Part shown: positions 1 to 6,897 of the stretch, one piece after another
How positions within the stretch are numbered: the stretch's first letter is position 1
Layout of the letters: the number at the start of each line of letters is the position of its first letter
Origin: JAWXCH01 sp034440595
GTDB taxonomy: Bacteria > Planctomycetota > Planctomycetia > Pirellulales > JALHPA01
Length of the DNA: 31,714 nucleotides
Assembly (NCBI GenBank): GCA_034440595.1
Contig: JAWXCH010000256.1
Coordinates: forward strand, 1-31,714
Reading direction: 5' to 3'
Notes under the pieces: model-generated
What the model was told of the DNA's origin: nothing
Seen by the model: the letters and a program-made list of their open reading frames with translations, nothing else
The model's database searches: none
Made by a program: the position numbers and the translations under genes

Positions 1-595
1 CGCCAGATCTTGGCTTTTCGCCACTCGTCTGAACGGGAATCAAAGCATTTTGCTGATACTCGGGTGTTTGCGTTTTAAGCTGTTCGCGCGCCAGCCCCAT
101 CTCGGTCTCTAGCACCAACGGGCCGGGAATGAACTCCTCTTCCGGCGTGTTCCACGGCAGGCCGTAACCAACCGGAATCGGGTGAAAGTACGGATTGGCG
201 GCGTACCATTCGACCTGCATAGCGCAGCGCGGCGGGTAATACGGATTGAAGTCGGTCACTGCACCGACCACCACCGCGTCAACTTCCAGCAGTTGCGCTA
301 GCTTGCGGACTTCCATGGGATTTCCCAAGGATAATTTATACTGGCGGATCTTTTCTTCGACGATTCCGACCGGCACGACTTCGTAGCCCGGTATTGATTG
401 CAGCTCGGTAAAATAAGCCATCGCAAAGGCGCGGCCATCCACGGTCGGTTCCGTGCTGGCGTTAAAGAACGGCGCGACGGCGATCTTAGAAAGCTGAGGA
501 AACGGGTTATGGTACGTAGGTTGATGGGCGACCTGCGGCAACAAGCCACAGCCACCTATCAGAACCAATACGCCACAACCAATGGCGATCCGCAT
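1..595 (-). CDS. Putative lipoprotein, CsgG/LpoB-like, partial (C-terminus beyond left edge)
   Basis: An open minus-strand frame runs from an ATG at 595 to the left edge (198 codons, no stop). The N-terminus MRIAIGCGVLVLIGGC is a short lipoprotein signal with lipobox LIGGC, so Cys16 would be lipidated and the protein membrane-anchored. Next comes an IAVAPFFNAS strand, then ELQSIPGYEVVP and KLAQLLEVDAVVVGAVTDF. That order (beta-strand IAVxPF, tyrosine or valine strand, LGADAVVxGxV) is what I know from CsgG/LpoB/GNA1162-like outer-membrane lipoproteins. After about residue 115 it is rich in Pro, Tyr and Trp and I do not recognise it. The lipoprotein call is firm; the family is an inference from fold-like patterns. 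No catalytic motif is seen. The frame of 608 overlaps the start but is a shadow. Confidence 0.75.
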   Translation of the reverse strand, partial: MRIAIGCGVLVLIGGCGLLPQVAHQPTYHNPFPQLSKIAVAPFFNASTEPTVDGRAFAMAYFTELQSIPGYEVVPVGIVEEKIRQYKLSLGNPMEVRKLAQLLEVDAVVVGAVTDFNPYYPPRCAMQVEWYAANPYFHPIPVGYGLPWNTPEEEFIPGPLVLETEMGLAREQLKTQTPEYQQNALIPVQTSGEKPRSG

Positions 596-1068
596 GATCA
601 AAGACATGAGCCGACCTGGAAAAAGGTTCCCCCCTTTCTCCACAGCTGCAAATCGATTGCCGCCGTCCGGTACTAATCGCGTCCTCAAAAGAGGTATCGT
701 CGACGTTATCGGCAAAGTCGGCTCTGATTCTCCAGATTATCTCGATGATTCGCTTCATGGGGCAGCCGGGTGTGGCAGCCTGGTTAAGCTAGATCATCCA
801 GCAAAGCCGGCTGTGTGCTTGTTTCCTGCCGCACCCCCAACTAGATTGAGAGTTTGCGATGTGTGAGCGTCACGAAAAGTAACCGGACGCTAGCGCGTAA
901 CGGCTGATATTTTCCTGTTGACGCGATCAGCCAGAGGGCGCTAGCCCCTGGTTCTTGCGGCTCAGAGATGCATGGCGAACTGCTACGTACAAATATGACG
1001 CTCACACGTTTGCGATGACAGGGCTGCTAGCATCGCAATAAACATTCTTGGAACACGAGACGATCTAA
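596..1068. other. Intergenic region between divergent lipoprotein and kinase genes
   Basis: No convincing coding frame. The first part must hold the divergent promoter of the lipoprotein gene, but I could not pick convincing -35/-10 boxes. The second half (852-1017) holds the nested inverted repeat listed separately. Confidence 0.5.
852..1017. repeat. Nested inverted-repeat element (MITE- or REP-like)
   Basis: The outer arms are a perfect 12-bp inverted repeat: GTGTGAGCGTCA at 861-872 and its complement at 996-1007. Inside lies an imperfect 28-bp inverted repeat, 881-908 against 926-953 (20 of 28 positions match by hand), each arm centred on a GCTAGCGC core, with a 17-bp loop. A direct repeat GTTTGCGATG sits at both ends (852-861 and 1008-1017), like a target-site duplication or an extra copy of an end motif. 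No frame is encoded. The layout resembles a small non-autonomous mobile element or dispersed structured repeat. Only one copy is in the window. Confidence 0.55.
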
Positions 1069-1926
1069 ATGGGTCTGCTGGACGGTCTGAAGTCGCTGTT
1101 TGAAGGCAAGATGACGATCGCCAGTCGTTTTGAGCTGCTGCGCGAAGCCATTTCGGGCACCATGTCCAGTTTCTACATGGCGCGCGACAAGAAGAACGGC
1201 AACATTGTTGGCCTGAAGGTGCTGGACCTGAAGAAGACCAAGGAGTTTGAGGATCGCTTCATTGGCTTGAAAAAACCGACCGAAGGGGAGATCGGGCTCA
1301 AATTGAAGCACCCGTTACTGATCAGAGTCCTCGATCATGGTTTAACCGATACGGGGCAGCAATTCATCGTCATGGAGTTTTTGGATGGGCCAGGTCTGAA
1401 CTCCTTGATCGTGGCCAAAAGCCCGCTGCTGGTAGCCAATCGCATCAAACTCATCAAACAGGCGGGGGAGGCGCTGCAAGCGATTCATGAGGCGGGCTAC
1501 ATCCACCGCGACATTTGTCCGCGCAATTATGTAGTGGCCAAGGATGGCAAGTCGTTGAAGTTGATCGATTTTGGTCTGACTGTGCCGAACACTCCCGAGT
1601 TCACGCAGCCTGGTAATCGGACTGGTACGGCGAATTACCTGGCACCCGAAGTGGTGCGGCGAAAAAAAACCGACCCTCGCTTGGACATATTTGCCTTTGG
1701 CGTGACTGCGTTTGAAATGTGTACGTTTCAGCTTCCCTGGCCCAAAGGGGACGGGCGGATGGCGATTCAGCACGATACGGTCGAGCCGCGAGACATTTTG
1801 CAATTGGCCCCGGACCTGAACCCGCAATTGGCCGAGGCGATTATGAAATGTCTGGCTTCTGATCCCGACAAGCGTCCGGCGTCGATGGATCAGTTTCTGG
1901 CGGTCATTAATAGGCTGAAGGACTGA
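1069..1926 (+). CDS. Hanks-type serine/threonine protein kinase, single-domain and soluble
   Basis: At 285 residues this is a bare kinase domain with no transmembrane segment or sensor, so it should phosphorylate Ser/Thr in the cytoplasm. Visible motifs are a candidate ATP-anchoring Lys50 (VGLKVLDL), a candidate helix-C Glu74, the catalytic loop HRDICPRN (H146, D148, N153), DFG at 167-169, the TGTANYLAPE activation segment (APE 192-194) and DIFAFG (206-211). The catalytic residues are intact, so it should be active. The glycine-rich loop is degenerate: where GxGxxG is expected (about 25-36) the sequence is REAISGTMSSFY. Planctomycetes encode many such kinases, mostly membrane-bound, so a minimal soluble one is less typical. 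No strong ribosome site precedes the ATG. The next gene, 2164-3120, is convergent. Confidence 0.9.
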   Translation: MGLLDGLKSLFEGKMTIASRFELLREAISGTMSSFYMARDKKNGNIVGLKVLDLKKTKEFEDRFIGLKKPTEGEIGLKLKHPLLIRVLDHGLTDTGQQFIVMEFLDGPGLNSLIVAKSPLLVANRIKLIKQAGEALQAIHEAGYIHRDICPRNYVVAKDGKSLKLIDFGLTVPNTPEFTQPGNRTGTANYLAPEVVRRKKTDPRLDIFAFGVTAFEMCTFQLPWPKGDGRMAIQHDTVEPRDILQLAPDLNPQLAEAIMKCLASDPDKRPASMDQFLAVINRLKD

Positions 1927-1936
1927 TCAACTCTGA

Positions 1937-1960
1937 AGTGTGCCACTGGCTCTGCCAGTG
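1937..1960 (+). terminator. Gene-end palindrome after the kinase
   Basis: Begins 11 bp after the stop at 1926. It has the form GTGCCACTGGC...GCCAGTG, a hairpin whose arms are CACTGGC and GCCAGTG. A near-identical copy (22 of 24 positions) lies at 2112-2135 in the opposite orientation, after the convergent gene. There is no clear U-tract, so intrinsic termination is uncertain; 3'-end protection or a dispersed repeat are alternatives. Confidence 0.5.
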
Positions 1961-2000
1961 CAAACTCACGCATGCCCTGCCCACTAGACGTATTTGCAAT

Positions 2001-2052
2001 TCACCTCTCCCACTTGCGGGAGAGGTCGTCGCCCCAGCGACGGGTGAGGGTG
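2001..2052. repeat. REP-like palindrome (CTCTCCC...GGGAGAG type)
   Basis: A perfect hairpin CCTCTCCC/GGGAGAGG around CACTTGC is followed by a second one, CGTCGC/GCGACG around CCCCA, then GGGTGAGGGTG. Very similar phrases are a familiar intergenic repeat in many unrelated bacterial genomes (general recollection). It lies between two convergent genes and codes for nothing visible. Confidence 0.6.
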
Positions 2053-2111
2053 GTGTAGTCGGAATCGAATTAGCGCACGAATTCGATTTTCAGTATTGGA
2101 GCCGTGTCAGG

Positions 2112-2135
2112 CACTAGCGGAGCCAGTGGCACACT
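2112..2135 (-). terminator. Gene-end palindrome after the cyclodeaminase-family gene
   Basis: Read on the minus strand it begins 29 bp after the stop of the 2164-3120 gene and matches the 1937-1960 palindrome at 22 of 24 positions (GTGCCACTGGCTC...AGTG). It therefore has the same orientation relative to its own gene as the copy after the kinase. Confidence 0.5.
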
Positions 2136-2163
2136 AACACTTATTCGCAAGCATCGGAAAGTT

Positions 2164-3120
2164 CTAAATATCCAGCTCGCGTCCAACTCCGGCAGCGCGA
2201 GCACGCTCTAGCAAAGTTGCGCCGAGGGCGACATCTTCGATCGCCAGCCCGACGGACTTGAATAGTACGACGCTTTGTTTGTTGTTTCGCCCGACCGATT
2301 TTCCCACGACCACGTCGGCCAGTTCGACCGCTTTGGTCCAGCTAAAGATGCCGCGTTCGATCGCATCGCGAAAGTCCCCTGCTTCTTTCTGACAAGCCTC
2401 GACACTGTCGCAGCTGATGTTATCGGCACGGCGGATGACATCGGCATCGATCTCGGCACGTTGCGGCCAGTTCGATCCAACCGCGCAAACGAGTGCCCCT
2501 TCGGCCAGATCGGCACCATGAAACACCGGCTCTGGAGAAGTGGTCGCCGTGATGACAATTGGCAACTCTTCAGCCGCTTCTTGCGGTCGATCGACGGCAA
2601 TCACATCAAGTTTTAGCCGCTCGCTCATCGTTGCCGCAAAGGCGGCGCGTTTGGCTTCTTGGCGACTGTAGACAAAGACGCGGCTCAACTGCCGGACCTG
2701 GGCCACCGCTTCGAGTTGTGTCTCGGCCTGATAGCCAGAACCAAACAGCCCTAGCTCAGTCGCATTCGGCTCGGCCAGCCATTGCACGGCGACGCCGGTG
2801 GTGGCTCCGGTGCGCAGTTGGCCCAGCCGACCTGCTTCGATCAGCGCGACGAGTTCGCCGCTATTGGCATCGTATAAGCTGAGATGAAACCGCGCACTGC
2901 GGCGCGAGGTGGTGTAGTTCTTACAGCCGACGAGTCCGAGATAATCGGCCGCAGCGATCATCGAATGTAGTACCAGCCCCTCAGTCCGGGCACGAACACG
3001 TGGCACATTCACCGCGCGACTTTCGGCAAGTTGCTGGAAGAGCGTCTCCATGACGGAAACTGCCGTACGCATGTCGAGCAATTGTTCGACAACTTCCTCG
3101 GTCAGATAGAGTACCGGCAT
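2164..3120 (-). CDS. Ornithine cyclodeaminase / mu-crystallin family protein
   Basis: 318 residues, the usual length for this NAD(P)-dependent family, which includes ornithine cyclodeaminase (ornithine to proline plus ammonia), alanine dehydrogenase and ketimine or imine reductases. Visible features are GCKNYT with the substrate-region Lys67, QLRTGATTG with Arg103 (102-111), the Rossmann loop LFGSGYQA (about 125-132), VCAVGSNWPQRAEIDADVI with the acidic residue expected near the active site, and a C-terminal KSVGLAIEDVA segment typical of the family. Which substrate it uses cannot be read from sequence. The neighbours (kinase, immunity-like genes) give no pathway. The start is the ATG at 3120; the gene is convergent with the kinase and ends in the gene-end palindrome. 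Confidence 0.88.
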   Translation of the reverse strand: MPVLYLTEEVVEQLLDMRTAVSVMETLFQQLAESRAVNVPRVRARTEGLVLHSMIAAADYLGLVGCKNYTTSRRSARFHLSLYDANSGELVALIEAGRLGQLRTGATTGVAVQWLAEPNATELGLFGSGYQAETQLEAVAQVRQLSRVFVYSRQEAKRAAFAATMSERLKLDVIAVDRPQEAAEELPIVITATTSPEPVFHGADLAEGALVCAVGSNWPQRAEIDADVIRRADNISCDSVEACQKEAGDFRDAIERGIFSWTKAVELADVVVGKSVGRNNKQSVVLFKSVGLAIEDVALGATLLERARAAGVGRELDI

Positions 3121-3973
3121 GAGTCTGCTCCTGTTGGCAGGTCGGCTTGCCCGAGTTCATGGTGGCCTGTGGTTATTCTAGCGGGAAGGGGGAGAATGGC
3201 GAGGTGGTGGAGTGAAGAATGGGAGACCATGCTTGTACGGTGCCACCCGGTGGCATGCTCGAGCCGAAGCGATCAGTCATTGGTTATCAATCAGCAGTCA
3301 TCAATCATTGTGGGGGGGCAACGAGGTTATTGGACTTAGGTTCAAAATTGGCAGTGGTGTGAGTTATGTACGTTGCGCGCGTCGGATTTTCCGTTTTTTT
3401 GGAGGGCTGTGTTTCTCTCGCGTTTAGTGGACATACGTTGATGGATTTGTGTTAGTGTGGACCGGTGGCGTTTTGCGCGTCCGGGGTAGAGCTGCGCTAT
3501 TGTTGCAGCAGACTGCAACGGTAGCGTTGTTCTAGTGGTGGATGGCAATCTAGGTGGCCGAAGGCCGGTCAGGTTTAGCTACATTGGCACGATTAGGTAC
3601 ATAGGCGCGAGAAGAAGTGCCCCGCCTGCACAAGATAGTAGGTTAGGATTCAACGCGAATCCATGAGTTCACAGTATGGATTTCACCCTAGCACAGGTGG
3701 TGGCTTTTTTTCAAGCGCGAAAGCGGTGCGTTTTGACGGTTCTTTTTTTACCGCAGGGTACGCCGAGGAATGACGCGGAGAAGAGAGCGGGCGGGTTTGG
3801 CGCTGCTGCGTCGAACTAATGCTGAAGGTATAAACAAGGATGGACAGGATGAACGGGATGGTGGTTGGGGGAAAGCAGAAGCTTGTGTTGGATCATTTTG
3901 TTGGGATATCATCGTTCTAAGGGCAGGTTTTGCCCGCGTCTTATCATCCAGTACCTAGAGCAGGGAGCAGAAT
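3121..3973. other. Gene-poor spacer with dispersed repeat fragments
   Basis: About 850 bp without a believable gene; the short frames here have biased, non-protein-like composition. It holds a palindrome GTGCCACCCGGTGGCAT at 3241-3257, and a repeat beginning TTACCGCAGGGTACG at 3741-3788 followed by AAACAAGGATGGACAGG near 3833. It probably carries the promoter of the duplicated gene pair downstream, but no clear boxes were found. Confidence 0.5.
3741..3788 (+). repeat. Dispersed ACCGCAGAG-type repeat, copy 1
   Basis: A T-run followed by ACCGCAGGGTACG, CGAGGAATGACGC and GGAGAAGAG. The same phrase occurs in reverse complement at 19071-19112, and shorter relatives at 11595-11640 and 18937-18970. 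It is non-coding. Very similar ACCGCAGAG...GACGCAGAG strings are known from intergenic DNA of many unrelated bacteria (recollection, not searched). Confidence 0.55.
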
Positions 3974-4459
3974 ATGAGTCAGACTGACCACGAGGATATG
4001 AGGCTGCCGGCGGATTTGGTCGAGTTCCTGCGTGCCGGACGGCAACTGGAGTATGTAGCGACGATGGAAGAGATTGAGGATGTGGTGCTGAAGGACCTTA
4101 GCGAGCTTACGCTAAGGGAAATCTATGTAGATCCGTCTAGTACCGATTTTGAAATGGAAGATCCGAGCGATGTAGTTGGCTACTACGTAGTTCCAGGGGT
4201 GAGCCTGGTGGCAATGTGCGGCGGTGAACCAGACAATGGTGGCTTACTGATTTGGTTTCCCGCGTACGGTCAGTACGGCCAGTGGGATCGCGAACATAAC
4301 TATGCCTTGCGCTTCGTCGGCAAAACATGGAAGGATATCGTTGCGGACCCGGCCCGTTATTTGGCAGAAGGCTGGATGATGGAAGAAAAGTCGGCGGTGC
4401 CGGTCTTGCCTTGGCGCGATCCGAATCCAGTTTTCCGCGAAGGGGATGCGCCGTGGTGA
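3974..4459 (+). CDS. Unrecognised 161-residue protein, tandem paralogue 1 (candidate immunity protein)
   Basis: A small acidic, soluble protein with no signal or membrane segment. I recognise no named family. It starts LPADLVEFLRAGRQLEY, has a central GYYVVPGVSLVAM strand pair, a Trp/Tyr-rich stretch NGGLLIWFPAYGQYGQWD, and ends PVLPWRDPNPVFREGDAPW. A second copy follows 67 bp downstream; the two are the same length and about 83% identical by hand alignment, with an unchanged last third. The ATG is preceded by AGGGAGCAG, and this leader is duplicated too. Third in the row is an Imm53-type immunity gene, so a polymorphic-toxin immunity role is plausible by association. That is inference; no motif proves it. 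Confidence 0.75.
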   Translation: MSQTDHEDMRLPADLVEFLRAGRQLEYVATMEEIEDVVLKDLSELTLREIYVDPSSTDFEMEDPSDVVGYYVVPGVSLVAMCGGEPDNGGLLIWFPAYGQYGQWDREHNYALRFVGKTWKDIVADPARYLAEGWMMEEKSAVPVLPWRDPNPVFREGDAPW

Positions 4460-4526
4460 TTGATATTCGTACTGCGGGCACTTGGCCCCAACTATTCGTC
4501 CAATATCTAGAGCAAGGGAGCAGAAC

Positions 4527-5012
4527 ATGGATCAAGCTGACCAAGCACAAATGAAATTGCCGGCGGACCTGGTTGAGTTCTTGCGTGCGGGACGTCAACT
4601 GGAGTATGTAGCGACGATGCCTGAAATTGAAGATGTGGTGCTGAATGGCCTTAACGAGTTGACGCTACGTGAGGTTTATGTTGACTCGTCGAGTACGGAT
4701 TTTGAAATTGAAGACCCCAACGCGGCACTCGGCTACTACGTCGTGCCGGCGGTGAGTCTGGTGGCAATGCGCCGCGGTAAACCGGACAATGGTGGTTTAC
4801 TACTTTGGTTTCCCACATATGGTCAATATGGCCATTGGGATCGTGAGCATAACAGTGCGTTGCGATTCGTCGGCAAAACATGGAAGGATATCGTTGCCAA
4901 CCCGGCTCGCTATTTGGCAGAAGGCTGGATGATGGAGGAAAAATCGGCGGTGCCAGTCTTGCCTTGGCGCGATCCCAATCCGATTTTTCGCGAAGGGGAT
5001 GCGCCGTGGTAG
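4527..5012 (+). CDS. Unrecognised 161-residue protein, tandem paralogue 2 (candidate immunity protein)
   Basis: A tandem duplicate of the preceding gene. I place the start at the ATG at 4527, not further upstream, because this gives exactly the same length as paralogue 1, the same N-terminal layout (MDQADQAQMKLPADLVEF against MSQTDHEDMRLPADLVEF) and the same ribosome-site context (CAAGGGAGCAGAAC). About 27 of 161 residues differ. They cluster in the first 10 residues and between roughly residues 32 and 110; the C-terminal 50 residues are almost unchanged. That pattern suits paralogues keeping a fold while shifting a binding surface, as in immunity arrays, but recent drift would look similar. 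Function unknown. Confidence 0.75.
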   Translation: MDQADQAQMKLPADLVEFLRAGRQLEYVATMPEIEDVVLNGLNELTLREVYVDSSSTDFEIEDPNAALGYYVVPAVSLVAMRRGKPDNGGLLLWFPTYGQYGHWDREHNSALRFVGKTWKDIVANPARYLAEGWMMEEKSAVPVLPWRDPNPIFREGDAPW

Positions 5013-5137
5013 TTCGCGTTTGGGGTTCATGCGATTTGAAGCGACGGGGTTCACGCAAGAGTTGACGAGTGAACCGAAGTAGGCTCTCCATTGTCATGTG
5101 GACACGCCAAAACGCTCTATTCAGAAAGGGTCCACAG

Positions 5138-5431
5138 ATGCATCCGCTTGATCAATTGCAAGAATGGTATCACTCTGTTTGTGACGGCGACTGGGAGCAC
5201 AACTGGGGCGTTAAGATTGGTACGCTGGATAATCCAGGTTGGAGTATCGAAATCGAACTGAATGAGACACCATTGGCGGAGCGGTCGTTTAAGGAAGTCA
5301 GCGACCTTCGAAGCGAAGACGACTGGGTGGTTTGCAAAGTTGAGAGTCAGAAATTCGTTGGATATTGCGGACCTAAGAATTTAACTGAAATGATCTCGGT
5401 TTTTTGCGAATGGAGTAGGAAGCCACGCTGA
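5138..5431 (+). CDS. Imm53-type immunity protein
   Basis: 97 residues from the ATG at 5138, which follows a good ribosome site (AAAGGG at 5125-5130, 7 bp spacing). An upstream in-frame start exists but lacks such a site. The sequence matches what I know of immunity protein 53: LQEWYHSVCDGDWEH near the N-terminus, then GVKIGTLDNPGWSIEIEL, DDWVVCKV, FVGYCGP and a final MISVFCEW. These cytosolic proteins are predicted to bind and neutralise a nuclease-type polymorphic toxin. No toxin, PAAR/VgrG, Rhs or WXG gene is visible nearby, so it is either an orphan defender against toxins of other strains or the remnant of a larger locus. Family assignment is fairly firm; the toxin partner is unknown. Confidence 0.85.
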   Translation: MHPLDQLQEWYHSVCDGDWEHNWGVKIGTLDNPGWSIEIELNETPLAERSFKEVSDLRSEDDWVVCKVESQKFVGYCGPKNLTEMISVFCEWSRKPR

Positions 5432-5541
5432 ATCATTGCGCCGCAGATTTTAAGTTATGCGTCGCGCGAGGGGCGTATCGACAGAAGGATAATTCGCTGA
5501 ACGTGCCTTGCAGGCCCGACGACAAGGTTTGGGGGGACATA

Positions 5542-5603
5542 ACCCGGGGTTCCGCCGCTGCGCGGCTACACCCCGGGCTGACAGAGACGACCCTTCGGGT
5601 CTG
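5542..5603. repeat. GC-rich double palindrome, resembling the H2-H3 part of the three-hairpin element
   Basis: A long hairpin with arms ACCCGGGGTT.../...ACACCCCGGGCT closes over CCGCCGCTGCGCGG (5542-5579). It is followed 9 bp later by a small TTCG-loop hairpin, ACCCTTCGGGT. Size, spacing and the GCTGCGCG centre recall hairpins H2 and H3 of the element at 17631-17730, but stem sequences differ and no H1 is present. It may be a diverged relative or a separate family. Confidence 0.4.
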
Positions 5604-5639
5604 AATATGCGGCGCAAAAGTTCGGCGGAGAAAAATACT

Positions 5640-5661
5640 CGCTCCGCTGGCGCGTCGCGGC
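5640..5661 (+). repeat. 22-bp dispersed repeat, copy 1
   Basis: A 22-bp string containing CTCCGCTGGCGCGTCGCGG, found again at 29079-29100 with no mismatch in the same orientation. Non-coding in both places. Confidence 0.5.
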
Positions 5662-5784
5662 AAGATAAAAACCCTCACCTGCGGCTAGTACCGCGAACTA
5701 TCCTGCCAGCGCGAGAGGTGGCCGTTTCTTCGTCATGCGACCGCACTGCTGGTTAAGCCCGCATCGGGTTCCCGACGTTAAAAA

Positions 5785-6630
5785 TCATTGAGAAGATTGA
5801 TTTGCCTGAGGAGCTTCTTTTGAGTCCAGAGGGTCGTTGGCTTTGTTTTCAAGAAGTTTGATCGCAACTCCTCTTGCTCGATCAATACCCTGACTCTGAG
5901 AATGTTCATCTGCAAATGCTTTGATTTTTGCTATTCTTTCTGCTTTTGGTGTACCGTGCCTATGAGCCCAGGTCATAATCATGTCTGATCCACTCGATTG
6001 AATCCAACCATCTGTATCACTTTTTCTGTCAATATCCTTTAGAACATGCGATGGATCACGATACCACCGCTGAAGTGTCTCAGAAATTTTTTCAGCTTCG
6101 TCATATTTTTTCTCATGGGCCGCAATTCCCTGTAGAGCGTAAAGGGCGTGAGCCTCAACAGAGGAATCAGGAGCATTCTTAGTAATCTCTGCCAGAATTG
6201 ATCTTCCTTCTTCTGGTTTTTCCCATCTGATTTCGCCTTCTAATCGAAACATTGCATCCAGCCAGTCTTTAGTTCCAGGCCTGGCGGCTTTGCAAGCTTT
6301 TCTTAACCACAATACAGAAGCCTTTTTGTTTTGGTCGATTTTTTTCTTCGGATTCTCCAACATCCAAAGTGAAGCTAGATCGAGCATGGCCTGAGCCCTA
6401 TCCGGATGTGTCGGATAATCTTTAATGAGTTGTTCATACGCACCTACGATACTCTCGCGTCCGAATTGCTGCGGATTTTTCTGTTGTAGTTGTTGCAATT
6501 CATTAGAAAACCCATTAGCCCGAGCCAATCCGGAATTTCCAATAAGCTCAAAGCCAAAAACAAGTGCCATCAACAGTAATGGAACAGCAATATTATTGAG
6601 CAAGCCGCGTTGCATCGCAAAAATAGGCAT
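5785..6630 (-). CDS. Exported TPR-like protein of unknown function
   Basis: I prefer the ATG at 6630 because AGGA lies about 10 bp upstream and it gives a more normal signal peptide; the in-frame ATG at 6663 has no visible ribosome site. The N-terminus has a hydrophobic stretch (NNIAVPLLLMALVFGFELIG) then LARANG, consistent with secretion and cleavage near ARA. The mature part is helical and charged with TPR-like spacing: ESIVGAYEQLIKDYPTHPDRAQAMLDLASLWM, and ALYALQGIAAHEKKYDEAEKISETLQRWY. It is low-complexity at the C-terminus. Composition is clearly A+T-richer than its neighbours and Lys/Asn-rich, suggesting foreign origin or relaxed constraint. No enzyme motif. It is transcribed alone. Confidence 0.7.
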   Translation of the reverse strand: MPIFAMQRGLLNNIAVPLLLMALVFGFELIGNSGLARANGFSNELQQLQQKNPQQFGRESIVGAYEQLIKDYPTHPDRAQAMLDLASLWMLENPKKKIDQNKKASVLWLRKACKAARPGTKDWLDAMFRLEGEIRWEKPEEGRSILAEITKNAPDSSVEAHALYALQGIAAHEKKYDEAEKISETLQRWYRDPSHVLKDIDRKSDTDGWIQSSGSDMIMTWAHRHGTPKAERIAKIKAFADEHSQSQGIDRARGVAIKLLENKANDPLDSKEAPQANQSSQ

Positions 6631-6878
6631 TGGAAATAATTCCTGTTCCAGAGTCCTAAACATTCAAAAACAACTAACCAATCTAAATGCAACCAATTAA
6701 GGGAGTCTTGGTAATGGTCGCCTTACTAACGCACTCAATGCCGTTCCATACAATCGGAGCGGTACGAGCCGGCCGTTTATCGGACTGTATCAGTCGCAAC
6801 GCATTTCATTAAACATCGAAATCAAGCGATTTGCAATAAATATGGGCATGCAAGCCGGTGCTGCTACGCTTGTTTAAC

Positions 6879-6895
6879 GGCACGGGGACCGTGCC
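6879..6895 (-). terminator. GGCACGG...CCGTGCC hairpin at the xylB stop codon
   Basis: A perfect 7-bp stem GGCACGG/CCGTGCC with a 3-base loop, starting 3 bp after the xylulokinase stop (read on the minus strand) and followed by GTTAAAC. The same hairpin with the flanking AAC occurs at 29041-29057, also downstream of a minus-strand gene (glmS). It could terminate transcription or protect the 3' end; the missing long U-tract makes classic termination uncertain. Confidence 0.45.
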
Positions 6896-6897
6896 TA

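Larger units (their letters stand above)
5432..5784. other. Intergenic region with GC-rich palindromes
   Basis: No gene supported. It holds a long palindrome at 5542-5579, a small hairpin GACCCTTCGGGTC at 5588-5601 and a 22-bp segment (5640-5661) also found at 29079-29100. Confidence 0.5.

Noticed and set aside
507..758. Minus-strand frame over the lipoprotein start
   Set aside because: It reads the lipoprotein gene in another frame; Arg/Trp-rich shadow composition, while the frame from 595 gives a clear lipobox.
1937..2135. A 200-bp MITE with 24-bp terminal inverted repeats between kinase and cyclodeaminase gene
   Set aside because: The two arms are better explained as gene-end palindromes of two convergent genes, since identical palindromes follow single genes elsewhere (8993, 17827).
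3342..3548. Short minus-strand frame in the 3.1-4.0 kb spacer
   Set aside because: Arg/Thr/His-rich with no ribosome site and no domain; looks like chance.
5433..5678. Short minus-strand frame after the Imm53 gene
   Set aside because: It runs through GC-rich palindromes, which explains its composition; no supporting start site.
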